A stretch of DNA of 64,000 nt. Source: Oceanobacillus damuensis. GTDB lineage: Bacteria > Bacillota > Bacilli > Bacillales > Amphibacillaceae. Made by a program: the position numbers and the translations under genes. Positions 25,292-34,127 of the stretch are shown here, one piece after another (position 1 is the stretch's first letter; each line of letters starts with the position of its first letter). The notes under the pieces are model-generated. The model ran no database searches. It was given only the letters and a program-made list of their open reading frames with translations, and had not been told where the DNA came from. Location of the stretch: positions 21,031 through 85,030 of the forward strand of contig NZ_LQNF01000016.1 of NCBI RefSeq assembly GCF_001618145.1, given 5' to 3'.

Positions 25292-26086
25292 CTAACCAAG
25301 CACAACGCGATCATCTTCAAACTGCTCGCCGCGTATCCGCTGGAACTCCTGCAGAAGGCGCTCGACCGTCAGCTCTTTTTTAGCTTCACCATTTGCCTCA
25401 AAAATGATTTGACCTTTATCCATCATAATCAATCTATTGCCAAGGTCCAGTGCCTGCTGCATATTGTGGGTCACCATCAATGTTGTCAGACCAGATTCCC
25501 GCACAACTTTTTCGGTAAGTGACGTAATCAGTTCAGCCCGTGATGGGTCCAACGCAGCGGTATGCTCATCGAGAAGAAGAATATTTGGTTCGGTAAATGT
25601 TGCCATCATTAGGGAAAGCGCCTGTCTTTCTCCACCGGAAAGCAAACCGACTTTGGCAGATAAACGGTCTTCCAAACCGAGATTAAGTGTTCCTAAGTGT
25701 TCACGGAAGATATCCTTCCTTTTTTTTGTAACACCAATCTTTAATTTTCGTTTCTTATCACGTGAATATGCCATAGCGAGATTTTCTTCTATTGTCATCG
25801 ATGGTGCCGTTCCTGCCATCGGATCCTGGAAAACACGGCCGATGAATGCAGACCGTTTGTATTCAGGCAAATGTACAACTTGTTTTCCATCAATAAGCAC
25901 ATCTCCAACATCTGGCAGGATATTACCGGAAATCACGTTCATCAGGGTCGATTTTCCCGCTCCGTTACTGCCGATGACTGTTACGAAATCCCCTCGTTCC
26001 ATTTCCAGGTCAATCCCGTTCAATGCCTTTTTCTCATCAAGGGTACCTTCGTTAAACGTTACAGAAATATTAGCGATCTTAAGCAT
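25292..26086 (-). CDS. ABC importer ATPase (TrpZ-like)
   Basis: This 264-residue ATPase starts at 26086 behind AGGAGGTAATC and overlaps the permease stop by eight bases; the longer in-frame start has no support. Walker A is GSNGAGKST, the signature LSGGERQALS, Walker B ILLLDEHTAALDP (His in place of the usual Pro after DE), and the H-loop VTHNMQQAL. It completes a three-gene importer with a LivH-like permease and an ABC_sub_bind lipoprotein, the arrangement of the streptococcal TrpXYZ system. The ligand is not established. Confidence 0.9.
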   Translation of the reverse strand: MLKIANISVTFNEGTLDEKKALNGIDLEMERGDFVTVIGSNGAGKSTLMNVISGNILPDVGDVLIDGKQVVHLPEYKRSAFIGRVFQDPMAGTAPSMTIEENLAMAYSRDKKRKLKIGVTKKRKDIFREHLGTLNLGLEDRLSAKVGLLSGGERQALSLMMATFTEPNILLLDEHTAALDPSRAELITSLTEKVVRESGLTTLMVTHNMQQALDLGNRLIMMDKGQIIFEANGEAKKELTVERLLQEFQRIRGEQFEDDRVVLG

Positions 26087-27071
26087 GATGATTACCTCCT
26101 GACTGAGCACTGAGCTGCTGGCGTTTTTGCAGTCTTCGTTTCTTCTCTTTTCTTGCCTGCAGAATTCTCGGGCCAACTAAAGCGAAAATAACAATAACCG
26201 CAGTGATCATTTTCATATCACCCGTTTCCAGAAAGTCGACACGCAGTGCAAGTGTGACAATGATTCGGTAGATAATTGCCCCTCCTATAACCGCTAAGGT
26301 GGCTCTTGCAATCGTCTTCGTACCGAACAATGCTTCACCGATAATTACAGACGCAAGGCCGACTACAATCATACCAATACCCATGTTTACATCGGCAAAC
26401 CCTCCAAGCTGACCTATCAATGCACCCGAAAGTGCCACAAGACCATTTGATAGACCAACTCCAGCAATGGTTAAATTATCTGTATTCGCAGAAAGGCTGC
26501 GAATCATTTTTTTATTATCCCCAATTGCTCTCAGTGCGAGGCCGACTTCTGTTTTTAAATAATAGTCTGTAGCCAGTTTAATCAGAAGTGTCACAATGAG
26601 CATGATGAGCACAATTCCCCACGTTTTGGGAAATCGGTCCAACCCAAACATCGAAAGCATTCCGTTCAGTACTTGATCAATTCCAGTCAAGGACCAAATC
26701 GAGTTAAGCTGATCAAACACGGTTGTTTCATGTAGCATAGAAACTGTCGGGGACCCCAATATTCGAAGATTGATCGAATAAAGAGCTGTCATCATTAAAA
26801 TCCCTGAAAGCAGGGCATTTACTTTTCCTTTTGTATGCAATAGTCCAGTGATACATCCTGCCGCAAATCCAGCAAGCAATGCCAATAGTGTAGCAAAAAC
26901 TGGCGGAACACCATTTACAATGGAGAGGGAGGCAACTGCCGCCCCCGTTACAAAGCTTCCATCGACTGTCAAATCAGGAAAATCCAATACACGGAAGGTT
27001 AAGTAAACGCCTAAAGCCATAATGGCATAGATTACTCCTGACTCTACAGCACCGAACATTGATATAAACAT
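26079..27071 (-). CDS. ABC importer permease (TrpY-like, BPD_transp_2)
   Basis: This 330-residue permease has about 8-9 helices and the LivH/RbsC-type opening ESGVIYAIMALGVYLTFRVL with DFPDLTVDGSFVTGAA, characteristic of permeases paired with ABC_sub_bind proteins. The charged C-terminal tail (ARKEKKRRLQKR) faces the cytoplasm. It lies 185 bp downstream of the binding-protein gene, the gap being filled by a dispersed repeat and a hairpin, and is translationally coupled to the ATPase. Confidence 0.9.
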   Translation of the reverse strand: MFISMFGAVESGVIYAIMALGVYLTFRVLDFPDLTVDGSFVTGAAVASLSIVNGVPPVFATLLALLAGFAAGCITGLLHTKGKVNALLSGILMMTALYSINLRILGSPTVSMLHETTVFDQLNSIWSLTGIDQVLNGMLSMFGLDRFPKTWGIVLIMLIVTLLIKLATDYYLKTEVGLALRAIGDNKKMIRSLSANTDNLTIAGVGLSNGLVALSGALIGQLGGFADVNMGIGMIVVGLASVIIGEALFGTKTIARATLAVIGGAIIYRIIVTLALRVDFLETGDMKMITAVIVIFALVGPRILQARKEKKRRLQKRQQLSAQSGGNHHA

Positions 27072-27126
27072 AATTCTTTTCCTCCCGCTACGTCTTTGTT
27101 ATGTGTGCAAAGCGATTAACTTGATC

Positions 27127-27222
27127 AGAAAACTTGGCAACTGCCTATAGGCTTTGGACGAATGCCTTAGTTGCACTTATGCTAGCAGGAAAGTTTACGC
27201 TTTCTTACCTGCTAAATGAAAG
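27127..27222 (+). repeat. GAAAACTTGG...GCCTTAGTTGC repeat, copy 1
   Basis: This stretch inside the importer operon matches, in reverse complement, the sequence at 60445-60541: AACT.GGCA.CTGCCTA and TGCCTTAGTT.CACTTATGC recur in the same order and spacing. A more diverged dimeric version lies at 57466-57700. Confidence 0.7.
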
Positions 27223-27250
27223 GAGCCAGATGAATACCTGGCTCCAGTAA
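27223..27250 (-). terminator. Partial terminator inside the importer operon
   Basis: GGAGCCAG pairs with CTGGCTCC, followed on the minus strand by TTTCATTT. It lies just after the binding-protein stop codon and would let that gene be expressed above the permease and ATPase. Confidence 0.75.
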
Positions 27251-27256
27251 AATCTA

Positions 27257-28240
27257 TTACTCTACGAATTGTGCCATTTCGTCCCATTCTGTATTCCATT
27301 CAATTCCTTGTTCTTCTGCAGCTTGCTTGTTAATGAACAATTGAATTTCAGGCGGATATTCTGCAGGGATATCGCTTGGAGATTTTTCCCCAGTCAGGAT
27401 TTCTGCTGCCATCTCTCCTGTACGGTATCCGATGGTATGGTAATCAATGCCAAATGTAGCAAATCCCCCACCAGCGAGTGAATCAGGCTCACCTACGATC
27501 AGTGGAATGTCCTGATCATTTGCAACTCCAATGACACTATCCAAAGCAGATACCACTGTATTGTCTGTGATAATGTAAAAAACATCTGCATCTCCAACTA
27601 GTGTGGTTGCTGCTTGTTGCACTTCAGCTGCGTTGGCAACCGTACGTTCAACAACTTCGAGACCCTTGTCTTCCGCTGCTGCTTTTACCGCTTCCACTTG
27701 ATTGACGGAGTTCTGTTCACCTGCATTGTATACCATTCCAATTGATGCGCCTTCAAAGTAATTGCCAATGAATTCAACTGTTGCGTCAATTTGTTCCGGA
27801 TGTAAATCAACTACCCCTGTAATATTTTCCCCAGCTTCATCCATGGATGGAACTAGCCCTACATCGACAGCATCTGTAACAGATGTGAAAACAATCGGAA
27901 TATCACTTGTAGCCTGCAGTGCACCAAGCGCACTTGGTGTTGAATTGGCAAAAATTAAATCGACATCATCTGCAACAAAGCCATCTGAAATCGGTTTTAC
28001 ATTGTTCTGGTCATTTTGTGCACTTTGAAAATCGTACTCCACTTCAAGTCCGGCATCTGCCAAAGCATCCTTAAATCCCTCGTAGGCCGCATCAAGTGAA
28101 GGATGTTCCACTATTTGTGTAGCGCCAACTTTATATGTATTCTCACCTTCCGAAGATGATCCCTCGGTATCATTATCAGCTCCGCAAGCAGCTAAGCTAA
28201 TGACTGCAATAATCATTCCCAGCATTAATATTTTTTTCAT
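27257..28240 (-). CDS. ABC importer substrate-binding lipoprotein (TrpX-like, ABC_sub_bind)
   Basis: This 327-residue lipoprotein has lipobox SLAAC at residues 15-19. The two-lobed ABC_sub_bind fold shows IVEHPSLDAAYEGFKDAL at the N-lobe, PIVFTSVTDAVDVGLV in the hinge and GIDYHTIGYRTGEMAAEIL near the end, all family hallmarks. It would deliver an aromatic amino acid or similar small ligand to the permease encoded downstream. The ribosome binding site is AGGGGGAG. No T-box or riboswitch is visible upstream; an extended TGATATAAT -10 lies about 60 bp upstream. Confidence 0.9.
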   Translation of the reverse strand: MKKILMLGMIIAVISLAACGADNDTEGSSSEGENTYKVGATQIVEHPSLDAAYEGFKDALADAGLEVEYDFQSAQNDQNNVKPISDGFVADDVDLIFANSTPSALGALQATSDIPIVFTSVTDAVDVGLVPSMDEAGENITGVVDLHPEQIDATVEFIGNYFEGASIGMVYNAGEQNSVNQVEAVKAAAEDKGLEVVERTVANAAEVQQAATTLVGDADVFYIITDNTVVSALDSVIGVANDQDIPLIVGEPDSLAGGGFATFGIDYHTIGYRTGEMAAEILTGEKSPSDIPAEYPPEIQLFINKQAAEEQGIEWNTEWDEMAQFVE

Positions 28241-28406
28241 ATTATTCTCCCCCTACCGACGATTGTCGTTTTCCAAATATTTAAACGTGATTATATCATA
28301 CTATTTATTCATTTGCGATAACTTTTTCTTCGTCTGGAAAAGGATATTTTACCCATAATTTTGAGTAAGCGCTATCATATATTGCTATATATAGAATTAA
28401 AGAAGA

Positions 28407-28435
28407 GATGGCCCATTACAAGAGCCATCTCCAAC
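28407..28435 (-). terminator. Terminator after the metallo-hydrolase
   Basis: GAGATGGC pairs with GCCATCTC, then TTCTTTAATT on the minus strand. Confidence 0.75.
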
Positions 28436-28438
28436 ATG

Positions 28439-29284
28439 TTAATTGTTCTCTTTATTCTGTTCTACATATTTTCCATGATCTGGTACAGCAATTTCTTTAA
28501 AGTTAGTTGTCAGTCTTTGGAGACCTTCAGATAAATCTTCTCCGCTCATAGGCCTTCCATGTCCGGTTATTGCAGTCGTTGGATTCAACCCTGCAAGTTT
28601 TGCAACAGAACATTCAGAAGCCTCCCAGTCCGGTGTAAAGTAACGAGGTGGCCCATTAACTTCTTCCGTTTGCATCATTACCTTCCATAACTCATCCTGC
28701 TTCACGGTGATAAATGCATCTCCAGCTATAAGGAGCTTATCCGTTTTGCGTAAGAGGGATACATGACCAGGAGTGTGTCCAGGTGTATGAAGCCATTCCC
28801 AATCAGGCAAACCGGGCACCGTCCCATCTTCAGGGAATGCCGAAATGTTACCTTTCAAATTGATTGGCTCCTCCGGGAAAAACTCTGAAATTTTTGCAAC
28901 CATGCCACCTTCAACACTCGGGTCCGGATCTGGATAGCTTTTTTCTCCGGTTAAAAATGGAAGCTCCAATGGATGGGCAAAAACAGGAATATTCCATTTT
29001 TCAACAAGCTCTTCAGCAGCACCGACGTGATCGAAATGACCATGTGTCAGAATCAGTGCTTTCGGCTTTGCATTTTCTCCGTATAATTTTTCCGCCTGAT
29101 CGATTATTCTTTTGGCCGACTTAGGCATTCCTGCGTCAACTAGCACCCAGTTATCTGCATTTCCTACAAAGCAGAGATTCACAATCTGATTTGTAAAACA
29201 ATGCACGTCCTCAGCCACTTGATGAAGGTTCCCGCTTTCAACTGAAGTCATTGGCATGTACTTATCAAGATTTTCATTTGCCAT
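28439..29284 (-). CDS. Metallo-beta-lactamase-fold hydrolase
   Basis: This 281-residue protein carries the MBL metal motif THGHFDHVG (HxHxDH), then HTPGHTPGHV for the next His, GDAF with the bridging Asp, and TGHGRP near the C-terminus, the complete ligand set of the glyoxalase II-like group. AGGAGGG lies 9 nt before the ATG. It is cytoplasmic and probably a thioesterase or lactonase; the substrate is unknown. Monocistronic, with a terminator 5 bp downstream. Confidence 0.88.
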   Translation of the reverse strand: MANENLDKYMPMTSVESGNLHQVAEDVHCFTNQIVNLCFVGNADNWVLVDAGMPKSAKRIIDQAEKLYGENAKPKALILTHGHFDHVGAAEELVEKWNIPVFAHPLELPFLTGEKSYPDPDPSVEGGMVAKISEFFPEEPINLKGNISAFPEDGTVPGLPDWEWLHTPGHTPGHVSLLRKTDKLLIAGDAFITVKQDELWKVMMQTEEVNGPPRYFTPDWEASECSVAKLAGLNPTTAITGHGRPMSGEDLSEGLQRLTTNFKEIAVPDHGKYVEQNKENN

Positions 29285-29469
29285 TCAGTAATTCCCTCCT
29301 ATTCTATTTGTTATATTAATATTTTCCCCTGTATAACAGTAATTAATCTAATCCAAAAGTCCTGGGTGTTAGATATTATTTATAATATTCTTTAATTTCA
29401 TAGCGGAATATTTGCTATACTTAATTTACCAGAAGTGGATGTGAAAGCATTATTCAGTCGTTAATGAAG

Positions 29470-29517
29470 GATAAAAATAACCTGCCATTACTTTAAATGA
29501 TCTGGCGGGTTATTTTT
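29470..29517 (-). terminator. Terminator overlapping the DUF421 stop codon
   Basis: AAAATAACCTGCCA pairs with TGGCGGGTTATTTT around a 15-nt loop. It overlaps the last codons of the gene. Nothing else is seen in 29285-29469. Confidence 0.75.
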
Positions 29518-30123
29518 ATGCCTGTTCCGCTTCACTTCACTGAATATGTTTTCCTGTTCATTGGCAGGAAGCGATTCACTATCCAGTTTACGCAAGGCCT
29601 CGCCAAGGCGGGCTTGATCTGCCCGTAACGCTGCAATCAGTTCACTAATTTCCTGAAACTCTTTTTTTGTTACCGGCTGTACTTCTTGTTTTAACAAATA
29701 ACCTATCTGACCGTTTGGCTCCAGTGTAGCCCATTCTAGATCACTGATTCGGGAAATACCTTGCTGTCTGAGATTCATTTCCAGCTGATCGACAGTCAGT
29801 CTTCTTTTCTTCAGATTATTGACCTGAAGTGTCCCATTTTCAACTAATACTTCTGATTTCCCTGTCAGTATACTTTCAAAAAAATCGCCCTTTATTTGAA
29901 TGTATTCCATTAAGATTAACGTTAAAATCAGAATAAGCCCCACAGCGATCGTCATCCATACGCTTTTACCTGCCAACGGTTGTATTAATAATGAACCGAT
30001 ACCAATCATAATTACCGTTTGAGACAGAGTCATTTGTGATATGGACTTTCTCCCTGCCAGTCTAAGAAGAAATGTCCCAGCCAGTACAATCAGGATTGCC
30101 TTCCATATCCAGTCAAATTCCAT
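29488..30123 (-). CDS. DUF421 / YetF-like membrane protein
   Basis: This 211-residue protein has three N-terminal helices followed by a cytoplasmic YetF domain, recognisable by RLAGRKSISQMTLSQTVIMI, the VENGTLQVNNLKKRRLTVDQ strand-helix and the LEWATLEPNGQIGYLLK strand. I start it at 30123 with AAAGGGGG upstream, not at the earlier in-frame ATG at 30216. YetF proteins are spore- and membrane-associated in Bacillus, with unknown activity. It stands alone, about 120 bp from the asparagine synthase stop. Confidence 0.85.
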   Translation of the reverse strand: MEFDWIWKAILIVLAGTFLLRLAGRKSISQMTLSQTVIMIGIGSLLIQPLAGKSVWMTIAVGLILILTLILMEYIQIKGDFFESILTGKSEVLVENGTLQVNNLKKRRLTVDQLEMNLRQQGISRISDLEWATLEPNGQIGYLLKQEVQPVTKKEFQEISELIAALRADQARLGEALRKLDSESLPANEQENIFSEVKRNRHKNNPPDHLK

Positions 30124-30243
30124 TGTAATCCCCCTTTGAAGCATATTATTACTGATTAGTTTTACAATAAAGGGATTTTTTATTCTCACACTGGCTTTCG
30201 ACTTACATAGGTGCACCCTGGCAAACCAGATTGCACTTTTAAT

Positions 30244-32139
30244 TTATGAGGTTTTCAACTGTTCCTCTGAATTTTTTTCACCAAATACATACACCTTTTC
30301 CACGTATATTTGATGCCACAGCATGAACATGAGAACTGTCCATATTTTCCTTGAATGGTCTCTTTTCCCCGCTTTATTGTTTTCAAGCAAGTCAAGTACG
30401 ACAGATTTTTGCAAAATATGATCTGTTTCACTGGCAATAATCAGGTCCTTAGCCCATGTATAAAGGCTTCCTCTCAGCCAATGCTTGATCGGAACGGGAA
30501 ATCCAAGTTTTTTCCGATTCAGAACCTGCTCTGGTACAAAACCATGTGCAGCCTTTCGAAGTATCGATTTGGTTGTGCCATCTGCAATTTTATATTCGAC
30601 GGGAATCCTGCTTGCGAGATCATACACCTCCATATCAAGGAAAGGCACCCGCAGTTCAAGGGAATTGGCCATTGTCATTTTATCGGCTTTTAATAAAATA
30701 TCTCCAGTCAGCCATGTATGCATGTCAATATACTGCATCTGTTCGACAGGATGATTATTTTTGACTTGCTGATACATTGCCGCGGTAAGTGATTGATACG
30801 TATAGGCATGGCTGTAATTTTTCAATAGATTCATTTTTTGGTTCTCCTCAAACATCTTTGCATTTCCAATATACCTTTCACTCAATGGGGTAGTGCCTCT
30901 CTCGAGAAAGCTTTTTCCTTTCATCCCTTCAGGTAAACCAGCTGCAAATCGATTGATCGCCTTAAGCAGCCATGTTGGCATTTTGTTAAAACATCTCAAA
31001 TGCTGCGGTTCACGATAAATATTATATCCCCCAAATAACTCATCAGCACCTTCTCCGGACAGTACTACCTTTACATGCTTCCTCGCCTCTTTCGCAACGA
31101 AGTAGAGTGGAACACATGATGGGTCGGCCAATGGATCGTCCATATGCCACATGATTTCGGGAAGGCTCCCCACGAACTCCTCCGGGGTGATAATCTTTGA
31201 TATATTTTCCACGTTAAGTTCGTCAGCACTTTTTTTGGCTATATCAATTTCGGAGTAGCCATGTTCTTCAAATCCTACAGAGAATGTTTTAATATTGGGT
31301 TGGAATTGCTTTGCCATGGACACGATTAATGTGGAATCAATCCCCCCGGAGAGAAACGATCCTACAGGTACGTCACTTTGCAGATGCAGTTTTACCGATT
31401 CAAGCATCACTTCTCTGACCCGTTTAATGATCTGACTTTCACTGCCAAATACAGCATTGAATTTCGCATGAAAATATGGCAGGGGTTTGACCGGTTCTCC
31501 CCATTCTTTCACAAAGTAATGTCCTGCAGGCAATTTTCTTACTGTTTCTGTCATCGTTAGTGGCTCTGGTACATATTGAAACGACATGTAATGCTGAACA
31601 GCTGCCAAATTGACAGATTCCATATGGCTTAAGCAGGAAATGCTTTTCTTTTCCGAGGCAAAAATCATTTCATGTTCACTTTCCATATAATAAAATGGTT
31701 TGATTCCAAAAGGATCGCGCACTCCGTACAGTTTTCTTTCCTTTACATCCCAGATAACGATGGAAAACATACCTCTTAGAACGGAAAAAGCATGTATGCC
31801 TTTAGCTAAAAACAGATTGGCTGCCACTTCGGTATCTGAATTCGTATGGAATGTATAACCTTCTTCCACCAATTGTTCTCTAAGTTTTACGTAATTATAA
31901 ATCTCACCATTAAACACCATTTTGTAGCGGCCTCCACCGAAATGAAATGGCTGATGTCCCCCATCGATATCTATGATGCTTAACCTCCGGAAGGCGAACG
32001 ATAAGTGTGGATCTTGATAGAAACCCATGTCATCCGGTCCTCGATGCTTTATTAAATCATTCGCTTCCCCAATGGCCTTTACATGTTCCTCATTAAATTT
32101 AGCATCTTCATTCAGCAATACTCCTATAAATCCACACAT
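30244..32139 (-). CDS. asnB: Glutamine-dependent asparagine synthase
   Basis: This 631-residue two-domain enzyme starts at ATG-Cys (MCGFIGVLL), which gives the Cys1 nucleophile of the glutamine amidohydrolase domain after Met removal. An upstream in-frame ATG was therefore rejected, and AAGGTGA sits correctly. The synthase domain shows the pyrophosphate loop SFLSGGIDSTLI and LSGEGADELFGGY. It makes asparagine from aspartate, ATP and glutamine. Of the B. subtilis paralogues it most resembles the asnO/asnB type; which one is undetermined. It lies 20 bp downstream of an ECF anti-sigma gene in one operon. Confidence 0.93.
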   Translation of the reverse strand: MCGFIGVLLNEDAKFNEEHVKAIGEANDLIKHRGPDDMGFYQDPHLSFAFRRLSIIDIDGGHQPFHFGGGRYKMVFNGEIYNYVKLREQLVEEGYTFHTNSDTEVAANLFLAKGIHAFSVLRGMFSIVIWDVKERKLYGVRDPFGIKPFYYMESEHEMIFASEKKSISCLSHMESVNLAAVQHYMSFQYVPEPLTMTETVRKLPAGHYFVKEWGEPVKPLPYFHAKFNAVFGSESQIIKRVREVMLESVKLHLQSDVPVGSFLSGGIDSTLIVSMAKQFQPNIKTFSVGFEEHGYSEIDIAKKSADELNVENISKIITPEEFVGSLPEIMWHMDDPLADPSCVPLYFVAKEARKHVKVVLSGEGADELFGGYNIYREPQHLRCFNKMPTWLLKAINRFAAGLPEGMKGKSFLERGTTPLSERYIGNAKMFEENQKMNLLKNYSHAYTYQSLTAAMYQQVKNNHPVEQMQYIDMHTWLTGDILLKADKMTMANSLELRVPFLDMEVYDLASRIPVEYKIADGTTKSILRKAAHGFVPEQVLNRKKLGFPVPIKHWLRGSLYTWAKDLIIASETDHILQKSVVLDLLENNKAGKRDHSRKIWTVLMFMLWHQIYVEKVYVFGEKNSEEQLKTS

Positions 32140-32159
32140 AGTGTCACCTTCCATTTTAA

Positions 32160-32945
32160 TTAGTTAACTACTTGAAAGCTTTCCAGCATATAATGAAACC
32201 TCGCTCCATGTCCTTCTTCCGCCTCGACAAAATATACTAGTTTGATAATGAATACGCTCCCATCATCCTCGTCCGTCACATAATATCGATGGATGGGCGT
32301 ATCCCACTGGTAGCCAAATTTCCCAAACTCGTTTGTGTATTCTAGTCCCATTGCCTGGACCATCTCAGCCTCAATTGGCTCTGTAGTACGCTCCTCCATG
32401 TATAATTCCATTTCTTCATCGTTTTCAATTCGTTCGATAATATTTGCAATCGCTTCTTCCGTTGTTGTATTCTCTACATGGGTTATTTCCATATACACCT
32501 CTGGATACTCGTCACCAAACGGTTCGATTGTCTCGATACGATCAGCCGTTTCTCCTTCCACCATTTTGTACCGATCTTGGTCAATATAGATGACATAGCG
32601 CAGTTCTTCGTTTGTTTCCAATTGGACATTCGTATCTTCCTTTTGGCCCTCCAAGTCGATTTCTTCTTCTTTTTCTCCAATAAATATGTCCTTTAAATTT
32701 TGGATCATTGCCTGCCCTGTATCTGTCATTGCTCCAAAAAGCAGAAACGCAATGATAGCTGCACTCAATCCGGCAATAGCAAGTCCCCTTCCTTGATTCT
32801 TTCTCTTATACGCTCTTTTATTGTATGTCAGTGCGTCCAGTTCATTGCTTATCTTATTCCACGTTTCTTGCTTTCGTTCGACGGCAGCCTCTGTCTGTTT
32901 GTTTAATAGTTGTTTTATTTGTTTATCTAAATTATCATTCCTCAT
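32160..32945 (-). CDS. Membrane-anchored anti-sigma-like protein
   Basis: This 261-residue protein has a cytoplasmic N-terminal ~55 residues, a single helix (LAIAGLSAAIIAFLLFG, ~55-72) and an acidic extracytoplasmic DUF4367-like domain. It overlaps the ECF sigma stop by 11 bp (ATG at 32945). That topology and coupling are typical of an anti-sigma factor that holds its sigma at the membrane until an envelope signal. No ZAS-type zinc motif (HxxxCxxC) is present, so it belongs to the zinc-free anti-sigma types. Confidence 0.75.
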   Translation of the reverse strand: MRNDNLDKQIKQLLNKQTEAAVERKQETWNKISNELDALTYNKRAYKRKNQGRGLAIAGLSAAIIAFLLFGAMTDTGQAMIQNLKDIFIGEKEEEIDLEGQKEDTNVQLETNEELRYVIYIDQDRYKMVEGETADRIETIEPFGDEYPEVYMEITHVENTTTEEAIANIIERIENDEEMELYMEERTTEPIEAEMVQAMGLEYTNEFGKFGYQWDTPIHRYYVTDEDDGSVFIIKLVYFVEAEEGHGARFHYMLESFQVVN

Positions 32946-33471
32946 CTGCAACACCCCCTATAAATGCCTTTAGCTGTTGTCTTGCTTTATATAATCTTGA
33001 TTTTACGGTGTTCACATTCAGGTCAAGCACATGGGAAATGTCTTTCTCTGAGAAGCCATTTAAATATTTCAATACAACGACAGTGCGATGATGATCATTT
33101 AGCTGCTCCATAGCTGCCTCACGCACTTCATAATTTTTCTCTTCTTCCATCTGGTTACGTAGATGATCAAGTAATTGCTCACTTTCAACACTTATCCCTT
33201 CTTTGGATCTTTTCTTCATATATCTTCTGCTTTCATTCATTAATATCTGGTAAAACCAAGGCCGAAATGGCTTCGTAATATCATAGGAATCAATGTTTTT
33301 ATAAACCTTGATAAATGTTTCCTGCACAATATCCGATGCATCGCTGCTATTCCTCGTAATAGCATAGGCTGTTCGCAATGAATAGTCGGCATAGATTTCG
33401 TACAGCTTCTTAAAGGCCTGCTGATTCCCCTTTTTTATCTTCCTAATAAGTTTTCTTTCCGGATCAGCCAA
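32935..33471 (-). CDS. ECF-type RNA polymerase sigma factor
   Basis: This 178-residue sigma factor has region 2 (ASDIVQETFIKVYKNIDSYD and PFRPWFYQI) and region 4 helix-turn-helix (YLNGFSEKDISHVL and NVNTVKSRLYKARQQL). The start is a TTG with AAGGGGGTAA 8 nt upstream. It directs transcription of an extracytoplasmic-function regulon. It heads an operon with its likely anti-sigma and an asparagine synthase. TGAAAACTTTT at 33527-33537 (minus strand) resembles an ECF -35, so autoregulation is possible. Confidence 0.92.
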   Translation of the reverse strand: MADPERKLIRKIKKGNQQAFKKLYEIYADYSLRTAYAITRNSSDASDIVQETFIKVYKNIDSYDITKPFRPWFYQILMNESRRYMKKRSKEGISVESEQLLDHLRNQMEEEKNYEVREAAMEQLNDHHRTVVVLKYLNGFSEKDISHVLDLNVNTVKSRLYKARQQLKAFIGGVADEE

Positions 33472-33544
33472 CAGTATTACCCCCTTCGCAAAACGCTCTA
33501 TACTATATATACCTTTTCCATACTCGAAAAGTTTTCAATTAAAA

Positions 33545-33592
33545 TAAAAAAGTACCGAATAAGAAATTCATCCTATCCGGTACTTACTATGT
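33545..33592 (-). terminator. Terminator after the ParM partner gene
   Basis: AAGTACCG pairs with CGGTACTT over a ~20-nt loop, flanked by A-rich DNA that gives a T-run on the minus strand. Confidence 0.65.
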
Positions 33593-34114
33593 TTATTTAT
33601 TCATACTGGAGAAGAAATCGCCTAAAGGATCTTCATCTTCCTCCTCTTCAACTGTTTCCTCTTCATGCAGATTCAGTCCATCCAGACTGAAATCATCCAG
33701 GTCCATGTCCTGTTTTGGTGGTTTTTCCTTCAACGTATTTGTTTCTTCCTGAAGGTAAAGTGCTTCATTAATATTGCTTGTATTACTGTTCAGAGCAGCA
33801 AGCAGGGTAGTCGCACGCATCGGGTCATTTAGCAAGTGATACAATATACTTCCAATAAGCGCCTCTGAATGCTCGTGCTTCAGCCAGCTCCGTTGTTCCT
33901 TCGTCAACTGCTTAGGCAGCGGAATCGTAACGGTTTCCTTTTCCTTTACGAAGGTTTCATTGACCCCTTTGAGAACAAAACCAGCAATCTTGCTTGAAAA
34001 ATTTCTTCGTTCGGTTTCCTTCAGATTCTGCAATTGTTTTAATAGATAATCAGGTGTATCGGAGGGAACACGAAATGTTATTGATTGTCCCCTCTCTATA
34101 CTATTTTTCGACAT
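33593..34114 (-). CDS. Putative ParR-like partner of the actin-like protein
   Basis: This 173-residue protein has an N-terminal ~50 residues (QSITFRVPSDTPDYLLKQL and NFSSKIAGFVLKGV) that resemble the ribbon-helix-helix segment of ParR/AlfB-type DNA-binding adaptors. The C-terminal ~45 residues are highly acidic and end in DPLGDFFSSMNK, a short tail that could engage the actin filament. It sits 13 bp downstream of the actin-like gene in one operon. Assignment is by context and composition; no family match was computed. Confidence 0.6.
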   Translation of the reverse strand: MSKNSIERGQSITFRVPSDTPDYLLKQLQNLKETERRNFSSKIAGFVLKGVNETFVKEKETVTIPLPKQLTKEQRSWLKHEHSEALIGSILYHLLNDPMRATTLLAALNSNTSNINEALYLQEETNTLKEKPPKQDMDLDDFSLDGLNLHEEETVEEEEDEDPLGDFFSSMNK

Positions 34115-34127
34115 GATCTCACCCTAT

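Noticed and set aside
28241..28438. T-box or riboswitch for the importer operon
   Set aside because: No T-box core sequence, specifier loop or aptamer motif is visible; only a plain promoter-like region.
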